Below the pieces are notes generated by a model that saw only the letters and a program-made list of their open reading frames with translations, was not told the DNA's origin and ran no database searches. A DNA stretch of 64,000 nucleotides from Okapia johnstoni (taxonomy: Eukaryota > Chordata > Mammalia > Artiodactyla > Giraffidae), in NCBI GenBank assembly GCA_024291935.2, contig CM044315.1, forward strand, positions 56,766,385 through 56,830,384, written 5' to 3'. Both the position numbers and the translations under genes were made by a program. How positions within the stretch are numbered: position 1 is the stretch's first letter; each line of letters begins with the position of its first letter. Below, in pieces: positions 25,512 to 38,100 of the stretch.

Positions 25512-25735
25512 TTTGTTGTTGCTGCTACTGTTGTTTAGCTGTTAACTCGAATCTGGCTCTTTTGCATCCCCATAGACCGTAGACCATCAGGCTCCTCTGT
25601 CCATGGGATTTCCCAGGGAAGAATACTGGAGTGTGTTGCCATTTCCTTCTCCAGGGGATCTTCCTCATCCAGGGAGCAAAGAAGTCTCCTGCACTGGCAG
25701 GCGGATTCTTTACCACTGAGCCACCAGGGAAGCCC
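25512..25735 (-). mobile_element. Bov-tA SINE, antisense, with perfect duplications
   Basis: Reversed BovA with a (TTG)n-rich tail and tRNA-related end CCACCAGGGAAGCCC. Flanked by identical 12-bp repeats ACTTTTATTGTT at 25500-25511 and 25736-25747. Confidence 0.95.
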
Positions 25736-25747
25736 ACTTTTATTGTT

Positions 25748-26246
25748 ACCTTTTATAATGTTTCAGATGAAGCTTTACAATTTGAAATTAATTTTGTGCC
25801 ATTAATGGTATCCCCTGTCAGGTAATATTACATAAAAACAAATAATATTAGTCTGTGGCTACTCATACTGAAGGCTGTATATGAGATAATGTTCAACTAG
25901 GAAGCCAGACAAAAAATGCAAAATAAATTTTGACTTCCACATTCTTCTTTCATTCTGAAGGGAAACAGGAAACAAAAGAAAAAAGAAAACCCTAGAACAA
26001 TGTGTCATGAAGCCAGATTTAAAAAATGGTTAACACTATTGTGTAATATCTATCACTGTACTTCTTTTCCTGAACACAAATGCAAAACTGAGTTGATTAT
26101 TCCTATCCACTAAGAGCTTTTTGAAAACTCCAATCCATTGGTCTGTTCAGAAAAGATATGTATCTCCAACGAAATAATCCTAAATGCAATAGGTAAGTAA
26201 ACTCTGCACATAATTATACTACTTCTCTTTAAAAATTTTCTCTTAC
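25748..26246. other. Gene-free spacer
   Basis: A/T-rich DNA. No coding exon recognised on either strand before the exon-like segment at 26247. Confidence 0.55.
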
Positions 26247-26463
26247 CTCTCCTTTTTACTATGGTCTATCCTTTCAAATTGTCGTTTAATTTCCAAATTC
26301 TTCCACGGCTTCAATTCACTCAGGTTATTTCTCAGTGTCTGAACTAAGGGACTCCCACCACCAAACAGTTTCAAACTGGTGATAGAACGTTTATTAAAAG
26401 TATGAAGTCTGAGATCTGCCAACAGGACCTGAAATTCTGAGCAAGTTCTGGGAACTTTAGTTT
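26247..26463 (-). other. Exon-like open segment divergent from DEPDC1 (function unknown)
   Basis: On the minus strand this 217-nt segment is flanked by a plausible acceptor (T-rich, GATATACAG) and a consensus donor (GAGAG|GTAAGA). One frame is open throughout: 71 codons plus partial codons at both ends, with protein-like composition (e.g. SITSLKLFGGGSPLVQTLRN). I do not recognise the product. A minus-strand donor, GAAAT|GTAAGTT at 26632, could end an upstream first exon in the CpG zone, but joining the two puts a stop in the open frame. Human has a divergent noncoding transcript here (DEPDC1-AS1), so a lncRNA is the leading alternative to a coding exon or to chance. Confidence 0.35.
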
Positions 26464-26879
26464 CTGTATATCCATGATTTAAATAAAAACAGGATTCTCG
26501 TCTGATGAGATAGATTTTAAGGGAAGCAGTTTGGCAAGCTTTGAATCACCTGTCACAAGCCGTATACTGATGGAAAACCACTAAGCTCCATTTAACTACC
26601 CAATTAACCAGGGGGAGGGGGGTTAACTTACATTTCAGCACTGGGGAGGATGGAATTGTGGTCCCTTATACCCAGGAAGCTTCCTAAGAGCAAAACCAAG
26701 CGGTCAGTCGGGCGAAAGCTACTCCCCAGGTTTGCTTCACTTGCTAACCAACTGCCTGAGACCCTGCAGGACCAGGCAGAAAAGGCTTGTGTTTTTTTCT
26801 TTTCAAATTCCTTTAAGCCAAACGCTGGGCTCCAAACATTTTGTAGGGGAATAAACCGCCTCACCCGTTCTGAGTGTGG

Positions 26880-27231
26880 AAGCATGACTCCGCCTCGCCA
26901 GCGGCCGCAAGACGGTCAAGCAACTTCAGAGAAGCCAGGTGAGGTCAGAAGCCGGTCTCACCCGCCTGGGAGAGAGATCTCTGCCAAGCCCGCCTGCGCC
27001 ACAGCCTGGAGCCAGTCCACCGCCCACGCCCCCTGCTGCTGGGCCCGGGCGGTGCGTCACGTGGCCGGAAGGCTCAGCCAATCAGCGCAGCCCTCGGCGG
27101 TATTCAAATCAACGGCGGGGCCGACGGTTGTGGGGACCTGTGTAGCCGCCTGGGAATCGGGGTCTGAGTGTCGCCTTCCGCTGCCATGCCCGGCACAGGG
27201 CGCTGAGGGACCCCCGGGCCCGGTGGGCGGA
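26880..27231 (+). promoter_or_regulatory. DEPDC1: DEPDC1 CpG-rich promoter and 5' UTR with E-box, CCAAT and CHR element
   Basis: A GC-rich, CpG-dense block abruptly replaces the surrounding A/T-rich DNA and continues to about 27.55 kb in intron 1. It holds a CACGTG E-box (27058-27063) overlapping a CRE-like TGCGTCAC, a CCAAT box (27078-27082), and TTCAAA (27103-27108), which is the CHR hexamer TTTGAA on the opposite strand. CCAAT boxes about 25 bp from a CHR, with no TATA box, are typical of NF-Y/DREAM-MuvB-controlled G2/M genes, which fits DEPDC1. I infer transcription starts shortly downstream, at about 27.11-27.17 kb. Confidence 0.75.
27186..27206 (+). other. Short upstream ORF in the DEPDC1 5' UTR
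   Basis: ATG CCC GGC ACA GGG CGC TGA encodes six residues. It ends 25 nt before the DEPDC1 ATG and is out of frame with it. G at -3 gives a fair context. It matters only if transcription starts upstream of 27186, which the CHR position makes likely. Confidence 0.5.
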
Positions 27232-27279
27232 ATGGAGAATCGGGATGTGCCTCCTGGCCCTTATCGGGCCACCAAACTG
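27232..27279 (+). CDS. DEPDC1: DEPDC1 coding exon 1
   Basis: Encodes residues 1-16, beginning [16 protein letters not shown]. Phase 0 at its 3' end, followed by the donor GTAAGA. The ATG has G at -3 and G at +4, a strong initiation context. It aligns with the human N-terminus, which supports this start. The same frame stays open a further 194 codons upstream (see findings). Confidence 0.95.
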
Positions 27280-29109
27280 GTAAGACAGCGCGAACGACGA
27301 GACTGGCCAGCGGGGTGATGGCCGGTTTTACGTGAGAAGGCTCATAGTTTTTCCTAGGGCGAAGAGATGGGCCCCAGAGCCCATGAGTTAGCTGAAGATG
27401 AGGATGAGGGGGGTTCTCGGGTATCGCGGACCTTTGCAGGCCACGCTTGTCCCCCTCCTTTGAGAGTCTGCCCCCCTCCTTTGCTCCAGGCTCCCGGAGT
27501 AGGCGCATCGACCCGACTTCTTAAGCGACTCTGTTCTTGGTGTTTTCGGCGTCCCCTGGAATGACTTAGAATATTCTGAGTTTAGACGCTCCTCACGCCA
27601 GATTTCCTACCCCCAACAGGATTCTAGGGGAATTTAGAACGAGTTCCAGTGTTTTGTAGGATCAGATTGTGACAGCTTCATTTTGCCGGTCCTGTGGAAT
27701 TAAATACAGGATGTATTGACTGAATACCACTCAATAACAGCTATTTCTAACAGCTAAAACTCAGAATATTTTAAGTACCCCATCAGGAGCCGCTGTTGGT
27801 AGCCACAGGATTTGTACTCGCATACAGTGTCTTGTGTATTTGGATCATCAATCCACGAGGATACTGTGCCACTGGTTATGTGACATTAGGAGGGTCACTT
27901 GTGTGAGCATCAGTTTCTCCACTGGTAAAGTAGAGCTGAGAGTTGTCCAGAGTAGATATTACTGTAGGTGAAAGTGTGTTGTTATCTGTAGAATAACAGA
28001 CAACTTATTCTCTGTATAAACTGCAGCTCAATATAAATTTCTTGAATAATATATGAAATGTGGAGGTGTATAAAGAGAAGAATACAGTTATTGTGTTTTC
28101 AGCCCTTAAATTTTGTGCTATGATGTTGGGACCACATAGGTTAGAGAAGTGGTAGCATAATAAGTAGTAACATAGTTGGACTTACAGATCAGATTTCTTC
28201 ACCTCTAATGTAGGATATTTTTCAATTAAAAAAAGTTAAATGTTCTGCTCTATCTATGTACCACATCTTATTTATTCTTTCATCTCTCATGGGACACTTA
28301 AGTTGTCTCCATATCCTGGCTATTGAATATAGAGTGGCAATGAATATTGGAGTACATGTGTCATTTTGAATTATGGTTTTCTTAGGACATATGCCCAATG
28401 GTGAGATTGCTGGATCATATGGTAGTTCTATTTCTGTTTTTGAGGGAATCTCCATACTGTTCTCCACTTGGCTATATCAGTTTATATTCCCACCAACAGT
28501 GCAAGAGGGTTCCCTTTTCTCCACACCTTCGCCTGCATTTATTGTCGTAGATTTTTTTTGATGATGGCTATTCTTATCGTTTGAGATGATACCTTATTGT
28601 AGTTTTGATTTGCATTTCTCTAATAATTAGTGAAGTCATATTTTCATGTGTTCATGGGCCATCTCTATGTCTTCTCCAAGGGAGTCTTCCCCACCCAGGG
28701 ATTGAACCTGGGTCTCCTGCATTGCAGGCAGATTGTTTACCGCCGGAGCCAGAAAGGAAGCCCATTTTCACTGAGCATATTTTCATGTGTTTATTGGCTG
28801 TCTGTATATTGTCTTTGAAGAAATGTCTTTTTAGGCTTTCCACTCATTTTTTGACTTGGGTTGTTTGTTTTTTTGATATTGAGCTCTATGAGCTGTTCAT
28901 GAGAAAAACAAATATTGTTATATTAACCCATATGTGTGGAATACAAAAAATGATACAGATGAAGCCTATTTCTGGGGCAGGAATAGAGACACAGAGAATG
29001 GAGACACAAAGACATAGAGAATGGAGGTGTGGACAAAGGGAGGGTGGGAAGAATTGGGAAATTGGGATTGACATGTACATATATATATGTGTGTGTGTGT
29101 GTGTGTATG

Positions 29110-29150
<41 letters not shown>

Positions 29151-32100
29151 GGCATACTCAGTCATGTCTAACCCTTTGCAACACTGTGGACTGCAGCCTG
29201 TCAGATTCTGTCCATGGGATTCTCCAGGCAAGAATACTGGAATATATGGCCATTTCCTCCTCCAGGGGATCTTCCCGACCCAGGGATTGAACCTGCATTG
29301 GCAAGCGGATTCTTGTACCACTGAGCTACCTGGGAAGCCCAACTACCATGTGTAAAATAGATAGCTAATGGGAATCTGCTGTATAAACAGGGAGCTCAGC
29401 TTTGTGCTCTGTGTTGACCTAGATGGATGGTATAGGGGGTAGGTGGGAGGAAAGTCCAGGAGGGAGGAGATATATGCATACATATAGCTGATTCACTTCA
29501 TTGTACAGCAGAAACTGACACAAGGTTGTAAAGCAATTGTACTCCAAAAAAAAATTGTTTATCACCACCACCTTCTATACCACCACTCTTAGACCTGCCA
29601 CAAATCCAAAAGTTTGGGTAATTTGAAAAAGATTTTTGAAAGTGTGATTATCTTTTTAAAATGTAGATATATCACAGTGTCATTAAACAAACAATAGACT
29701 TAAAATTTAATTTACTCCATCTGTTCTATGTTCATTATTGGAATCTTCACTTGTAAGTATATAAACTTTTTTAATACTAAAGGTATTTTACCGGTAAAAC
29801 TACTGCCTGCCATAAGTTTTGTTTGGCCTGCTTAGTTTTGAGTGGAGCTTCTAGAGTTAATCCAATGCCTGGTTTTCAGGTGTGTAACCTTGGTCAAGTT
29901 ATTAAATATCTCAGTGCTTCATATTATATATCTGAAAATGGGATAATAATAGTACCCATTCATTGAATTGTGAGAATTAAAGTGAAATAATGAATGTAAT
30001 GCGTAGTGTCTGACACAAATGCTACTATCATATCATTAGTATTAGTTGAAGTTGTAGAAACAGGAATGAATACTTTCTCTGTTGAGGACTAAAGGCAGGT
30101 TCATTACAGTTCTCCATTATTCCTAGCTTTCCTAAGTAAGCCAATCAGCCAATGAAGTACTTTTAGTCAAAAACCATTACATAAAAATATTCTTGCAACA
30201 CTCTAATTAATAATAAGAAATCAGTATGAGATATAAAAAATTTTTAGCACAAATATGTGATTTCTCCATGTATTTCAATGATTTAAAATTATGTGAATGA
30301 GTGGATTTTTTTTTTAATTTTTTTTTCTTTCATTTTGCAGTGGAATGAAATTACCACATCTTTTCGAGTGGGAATGCCCCTAAGAAAACATAGACAACAC
30401 TTCAAAAAATATGGCAACTGTTTTACAGCAGGAGAAGCAGTGGACTGGCTTTATGACCTATTAAGAACTAATAGCAATTTTGGTCCTGAAGTTACAAGGC
30501 AACAGACTATCCAGCTATTGAGAAAATTTCTTAAGAATCATGTAATTGAAGATATCAAAGGCAAATGGGGGACAGAAAATCTTGATGACAACAGTCAGTT
30601 ATTCAGGTATTAAACAAAGAAATAACTGCAAAACTGAATTACTTAACCATAAAGTTTCATTCTGCTTCTATTATATGGTTGCTAAAACAGTAGCCTCTTT
30701 AGGAGAGGTAATATTTTCTTTAGAAAACTACTGGTCTTAGTTCAATTGAAACCACTTAGAAGTTAAAGTCCTTTAAGACTAATTCATGCACAATTCAAAC
30801 CTTATAATGATAGATAGTATATATAATAAAATAGAAAGTTGTGAGGCAAGAAGGAGATACTGTAATTTTAACATCTTCTGAAAGACATGTGAAGGACAGA
30901 ACATTATCAACCTTTAGTTTCATAGATTTAAGAATTACAAATTCTCACAGGTTCTTGCCTTCAATAGACATATAATCTAAGAATACATGTGATGAGATAA
31001 TAGCAAACTTATATAACAAAAGAAATATACCACAATTTGAAAAAAATAAGCATTTATCATGTACTAGAAGCCTTACTTTATGAGTTATGTGTTTTCCTTA
31101 TTTAATCCCTAGAATAGCTAAACAGGGTAGATGTTAACTCATTTTTACAGGTGAAAAGGCGGAGACCATGCATCAACAAATCTTATTCCTTCAGTCTGAA
31201 ATATACTCATGTACACATTCATCAGACTAGGGAATACATTTCTTCTCATGTCAGCTGTATTGTAGCCCACCTTGAGGTCAGGAGACCTTTCTGACTCCCT
31301 TGGGTCAGCATAATTGAGTTTTCTCTTATGCACCCAGTGTTCTTGATTATATATCCCTTAAATTAGATCTTTGGATTCTAATACACATGCTTTTTTACTC
31401 TACAAAATTAGTACTTTTCAAATGAAATGTTGTAGAAATAGACTTTTACCTATGTGTCAAAGATGATTTATGTCCTCAAGTAAACTAAAATAACAAATGT
31501 ATAAATACTTCATATAAAACTATAAATCTTTCCTCTGCACTACTCATCAGTCACCTTTTGAGTTTCTCTGCTGCGCTCATCCTTTAGCTTTTACTGTCCT
31601 CAAGGTCCTAGGCTTGTCTACACTTCACCTTTCTCCCTGGACAATCTCCTACTATGTGTCTCTGCTTTCATGCCATGTCTTAATGACTTTCAAGCCTCCA
31701 ACCCAAATATCGCTCCTGAGATTTAGGGCTCACTTATTGCCTGTTAGACAGGCACTTCACATATCATATAGCATATGAAAAATCACTACCATCTCCTAAG
31801 CTAACTTTTGACCTCTTATATCCATATCTGAATGAATGGCAATCTTTCCTGTAGTTGCTTTCATTCTTTCCCTTCTCCTCTTTAAATATGATATAATTAT
31901 CAAACCATGTATATCATGCTGCCTCAGTACTCTCTGATCTGTCTACTTGTCTTCATGATATTTTTTTCATTAGACTATTGTTCTCTCTTACCTGAAATTC
32001 TGTAAAACTCTTAATCTTTCTACCTCTAGGCCTTTTACAGTGATAATAAAACTATGAATTGGTTTAAGAAGGCTTGTTAAAATGTTAACAGTTCCATTTG

Positions 32101-35100
32101 TTGATGGTCACCTATGTGGATGTTATTTTATAAAAACACTGTACTTGTTTGTATCTTTGAAATATTTTATATTAAATTGAAGGGAGGAAAAGCGTTATAA
32201 TCAAAAGGAGCAACAGAGTTCTGAAAATTGAACAATCACAAAGGGCAGAAAATATATACAAACTAGATAACTAATAAGAGAAATTTAGAAAATGTAACCT
32301 TCTAGAACTGTTTTGTATGTGAGTCATACCTCTCCAAAAGAATTAGTCCTAATAATAACCCTGAATTATACAGGAATAATATACAGTTTACTAACTGCAT
32401 ATTACTAAAAATATTTTTATATTACTAAAAATATACAGTTTGCTAATGATACCAGGAAACTATTAAAAAAATTTAAAGGCTTAATGAGAAAATTAACTTA
32501 TGTAGAGTATTCATTCTTTGATAAATTAAATCCAGTGTTTTTGAGTTATTTTTAAGATTTTTGTTGTTGGTCAGTTGCTAAGTCATGTCCAACTCTTTGC
32601 GACCCATGAACTGCAGCACGCCAGGCTTCCCTGTCCTTCACTGTCTCCCAGATTTTGCTCAAGCTCATGTCTGTTAAGTTAGTGATGCTATCCAACTATC
32701 TCATCCTCTGTCCCACTCCCCCCCACCACCCACCCTCAATCTTTCCCAGCATCAGGGTCGTTTCCAATGAATCAACTCTTCGCATCAGGTTGTCAAAGTA
32801 TTGGAGCTTCAGCTTCAGCATTAGTCCTTCCAGTGAATATTCAGGGTTGATTTTCTTTAGGGTTGACTTTTCTGATCTCCTTGCAGTCCAAGGGACTCTA
32901 AAGAGTCTTCTCCCAGAACCACAATTCAAACGATAAATAGGCACTAAAAGTTCATTATCTCACATTATTTAATTGCATATTCTTAAACCAGATTTCCTAC
33001 AAGTTCTCCACTTAAAACTCTTCCACGAAGGCATCCAGAATTGAGAACAAACAGCATAGAGAATTTTTCCAAAGATAAAGATAGTATTTTTAAATTGCGA
33101 AACTTCTCTCGAAGAACTCCTAAGAAACATGGACTACATTTCTCTCAGGTAAAAACATCCTTTTTACGAATCACTAGTTTATAATTACTGTGTGGTTAAT
33201 AATATCAATAGAATAACTAAAAGTAAATGATTCTTTAAGATTTGAAGCTAATGCTTGGAATCACTTAGCTATATTATATTTTAAATGTATACATGTAAAT
33301 TTGTTTGGAACTCAGAGAAATAATAATAAAAATTATAGTGAGACATACTTGAAATATTATTTGTATAATTTAAGCATGTTGTATTTTAAATTAATTTGAC
33401 AGTAGTGGGGGCAGATGCAAAACCTAATGTTCCATTACAGTATATGCTAAGTGCTAAACTGCTTCAGTCATGTCCAACTCTTTGCAGCCTCATGGACTAG
33501 AGTCCACCAGGCTCCTCTGTCCATGAGATTCTCCAGGCAAGAATACTGGAGTGGGTTGCCATTTCCTTCTCCAGGAGATCTTCCCAATCCAGGGGTTGTA
33601 CCTGTTTCTCTTAAGTCTCCTGCATTGGCAGGCAGTTTGTCTACAGCTAGTGCCACCTGGGAAGCCCCAAATATTGTATTATCTCTTCAAGTGACACCTT
33701 TACAGCTCCACAGTAGACTGATACTAATAGAATTACTAAATATTAGAAGTAGTATCAGTTTATTATTTCTAAAATTTGAGCATATCATATTAAACCAAAG
33801 TAATGCTTTTTTCAGGAAAATGCAGAGAAAATAAACTGTGAAATAATCGATGAAGATCAAGAAAATTTAGCTGATAACAGAGAAATAAGCCAGAAAGATG
33901 TTGAAGAAGTTTGGAGATACGTTATTCTGATCTAGTAAGCTAAAACTAAGCAATAACCAAGTTCCTGGGGTGTATGGGATGTTATTTTGTTATTTTCATC
34001 AAGATGCTCAGTTGAAGAAGAGCAGATTAATTCTCAAAGCTTAGAATTTCACCCGTATATGTGTTTCTTAATAAATACTCTTGTATTTATTGTTCTGGTA
34101 CAGTAGAAGTAGAATCGTTTGACTATGATTTGCTTTCTCTTTGACTCAAAGTTGTAGCTATAGTTTGGGGTCTATGTTGGAATCCTTCAAAGGTTATAAA
34201 GATAAATATACTTTAAAGTAGATACTATATATAAGCCTTAGAGGTTTGATTTAAGAAAAATATTTTGAAAGCTTTGTCTGTTTTCTATTCATACTCTCAT
34301 ATTTCTATTTCACCTATTTTATGGAGAAAAAAAAAAAGCTTGTATTCTTTCTTCTATTTAGCCTGCAAACCATTCTAGGTGTATCATCCCTAGAAGAAGT
34401 CATAAATCCCAAACAAGTAATTCCTCAGTATATAATGTACAACATGACCAATACAAGTAAACATGGAGTAGTTATACTACAAGACAAATCAGGTTGGTAT
34501 CAATAAAAGAAGTTGGAATCATTTTAAACTTGCTAAAAAAGGCTGCAGCTATAGTGAGGATAAAGAAAGACCAAAATATAGAAAGTAGAATGCTTCAACT
34601 GAGAGAACATCAGGGAGACTACTGTTTTATCAGAGGTATTTTGGTGATTATGGTGAAATAATTTTTAAATGAATATTATTCACGCTATTGTTTTAGCTCT
34701 TAAGGTGGATTCTTGCATGAAATTTTTTTAATGGCAGAGTAAGCATCCAAGAGTATGCAAATATAATTGAAACTATTGTTTAATCACATTTTATTGAGGA
34801 CCTACAATGTGCTGGGCATTGTGCTAAAGATTAGTGATGATTAAGAGAAGAATGGTCCATTCCTTTCTGGAGCTTACATGAGAAGTTACATACAGATTTA
34901 AAGGGGTCAAGACACATGCAAAACCAAAGTAACACACAATAAAATAAGTCCAAACTCAAGAACAGTATTTAAAAGAAAACTGGCTTTATACTGTATGTAT
35001 TTTATGTAATATATTGGTTTCAGATATAAAGAAAATAAGGGAAATCAAGCCAGTTGTATTGGAAATTTTACATTACAGGAAGTGTGTTAATAAATTTACT

Positions 35101-38100
35101 CAAAATGTTGGCTCTTGTTTTTTTCCTAATAATCAGTTGCTGGCTGCAGAATTAACTGACATGCATTACTTTGAGTTTCTGTGGGCAAGAACTTTGAGAT
35201 TTTAACCATAAGAACAAAAAGTACATGTTGAAAACTAGGAGCTATGTTGTATATGCATGCAGCTTTGGATCAGTCCCATCTTTCATTACCTGAAATAACT
35301 TGAGTGTATGCTCTCATCTAAGCTTTCTATTCTTTATGACTGTTACCTTTTCAAGTGAAATGTATGTGTGGTTTTTGTGTTTGTGTCAAAAAACTGCAAC
35401 ACTTCTGCATCATATTTCACTTAGTGGCAATTGAAAGATTTTAAGCATGCCTTGCTTTGAAATCACCTTAATATTAGCATATAATATTTTATTTTATATT
35501 TTATATTCTATATAAATTATATATGTTTTATATAATATATATATTTATATATAAATATACATAATATATAAAATATATGATTATATATATAAATGTGTTA
35601 TATTATATATATTATTATATCATTATATATTATTATAATATATATTAATATATTATATTATTATTAATATATAATATATTATATATTACATTATATATTA
35701 TTGTTATATTATTATATATTATTTATATTATTATAATCACCAACAATATTATATATTATTATAATATATATTAATATATATTATATTATATATTATTGTA
35801 TATAATAATGTATTATATAATAATACACACAATTTATACTATATTGGTGAGTATATATATATTATATATTAATAATTATATATTATAATATTTTATATAT
35901 AATAATATATAATTATAACTTATATATTATATATTAATATACATACATTATATTAATATATAATATATATTCTGTGCAATATATATATAATTATTTAATA
36001 TATAATTATTTAAATATATATTATATATTAATATATATCATCTATATTATATAATATTTTATATATATAATATTATAATAATAATATATTATATTATAAT
36101 ATGTAATATATTATTATTATATAATGTTATATATATTATAATAAATATATTGATAATTATATTGTTATATTATTATATATAATTATATAATTATACATAT
36201 TAATATATGATATATTAACAATTATGTATTATTATTATAATATATATTAATATAATATATATTAATATATTATATAATAAATTATTGTGTATTATAATAT
36301 ATAATATTTAATATATTATATTGAATATTATATAATATATATTATATTATTTATGTTATATATTGATATAATATATATGATGTTATATAAATATATATTA
36401 ATATAATATGTAATATATATCATATATAATATATATTTTATATATTTTTTAATGTATATATTTTATATAAATGTTTCTGTCATAGGTCTCACTCAAATAA
36501 GTAATATTCAAGAAACATAGCTAACTTTTAAACTTATATTTTAAAATACTGTATAGCCCTATATCTTATTAAATATGTAATCAATTTTAATTCTGGTAGT
36601 ACATATACATATATATAAATATATGCATAATTATGTAGCAAGTGTGAAGCTTTAAATATACTGTTATAATAATTTTATAATTAAATAATATTAATTTTTT
36701 GTGTAGATGATCTTCCTCACTGGGTGCTATCTGCCATGAAGTGCCTAGCAAATTGTAAGTAAACAAATGGTATATGTGTGATATGTGTGTGTATTATATT
36801 GATAGTATTTAATAAGAACAAAGGGTTTTTTTTAATTCATTAAAGTCATGATAAAATTGAAGTATATCATTTCTGTTTATGTTTAAATGAATATCTAGTA
36901 GAACTGATTACATTTTATTGCATGTGGTTTGTGTTATAGAACACTTAACTTTTTCTGTGCAGAGAATGATTTTATAATCCAAGCTAATCATTTATGACTC
37001 AGTTCTCATAGATCATAAAATCATAGGCTAGAAGATCTCAAAGGATTTTTATGTATAATCTACATCAATTGTCTCATGAGTCCAGGGGGTTCAAATAGCA
37101 ACTTATAAGTAAAGCAGCTTGTAAGTATAAAGTTTCAATCAGAAATGAAGTCTCATAAAACCCACTTCATTCCCCTTGCCATTTTACACAGCTTCAGCAC
37201 TCAGATGTTCCATCATATGCTTCTTCTCCATAGGATATATTAATGGGACTTTTATGTTTATCAAAAAGAATGATCTTCACTAAATTAGATCATTTTTTGA
37301 TGTTTTGTTTTTCAAGCTTTTTCCATACTGGTCAATGATGATTGATTTTTATAATTTAAGGCCTTGGTTCAAGTACAAAATGTTAATTGCTCTCAAAAGT
37401 CAATTTTAAAAATATGTGCAGAGGTGTGTGCTTCTTAATCATCAAAAGTAAAATTATATTTTAATAATTACGTTACAGAAGTTATTTTCTAGGTCTTATA
37501 AAATTTGTATTTTATTAATGTTCAAAATAAGTATATATTCCCTTATTGTCCACTGAGTATCGATATGACAAAATAACAGAATAGCAATAAAGTAAATAAT
37601 ATTAGATACAGAAAAATTTTATTTATCAAATCAAGGTAAAGATCTTGAACAGAAAGACAAGATTTTTGAAATTCTCTTTGTACCTTCCTCTACCTAGCTG
37701 CCTTTCTCTCTCATACCTTGCCTCATGGTTAGCAACTCAGATAGCATACTTCCACGGATTTCTCTGATACCTCATCTTTAGGGTTTTGTTTCTTTTGCTT
37801 CCCAGTCCATGTTATGCATAAAGGATACCAAAGATATACCTTACTGGATTCCAGTTTAACAACAATATGTCTAGCCAAAGGCAATATTAAGACTTTTATT
37901 TAACATGTTTGTTATTTTATTCCCCCACAGTAATCCTGTGACATAAAGAATCAGTGATCAATATACTATTCCCAATTTTTTTTCTAGAAAAGAAAACTTA
38001 CATCTTTTTTCTAGTACATGAGAAGCTATGTATTCAAACCTAGATTCTCTAACTGTAAATTTTATAGGTTTAATTCCAGTAAAGAATTTTCTATCTTAGA

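Larger units (their letters stand above)
28899..29554 (+). mobile_element. Older L1, direct 3' segment (intron 1)
   Basis: AGAAAAACAAATATTG, GGAATACAAAAAATGATACA, then after an inserted SINE AAATAGATAGCTAATGGGAA and CAGCAGAAACTGACACAAGG, ending in an A run. This is the 3' UTR of a pre-ruminant L1 type. Confidence 0.88.

Noticed and set aside
26650..27318. 222-codon plus-strand frame across the promoter as a separate gene
   Set aside because: It overlaps the CpG promoter and shares the DEPDC1 frame at its end. GC-rich DNA gives long frames by chance. Kept only as a possible N-terminal extension.
29076..29147. TG/AC hairpin as a regulatory structure
   Set aside because: Complementary microsatellites within a transposon 3' end arise readily by slippage; nothing points to function.
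28605..29171. 188-codon plus-strand frame in intron 1
   Set aside because: Made of antisense L1, a SINE fragment and a TG/AC microsatellite; no coding signal.
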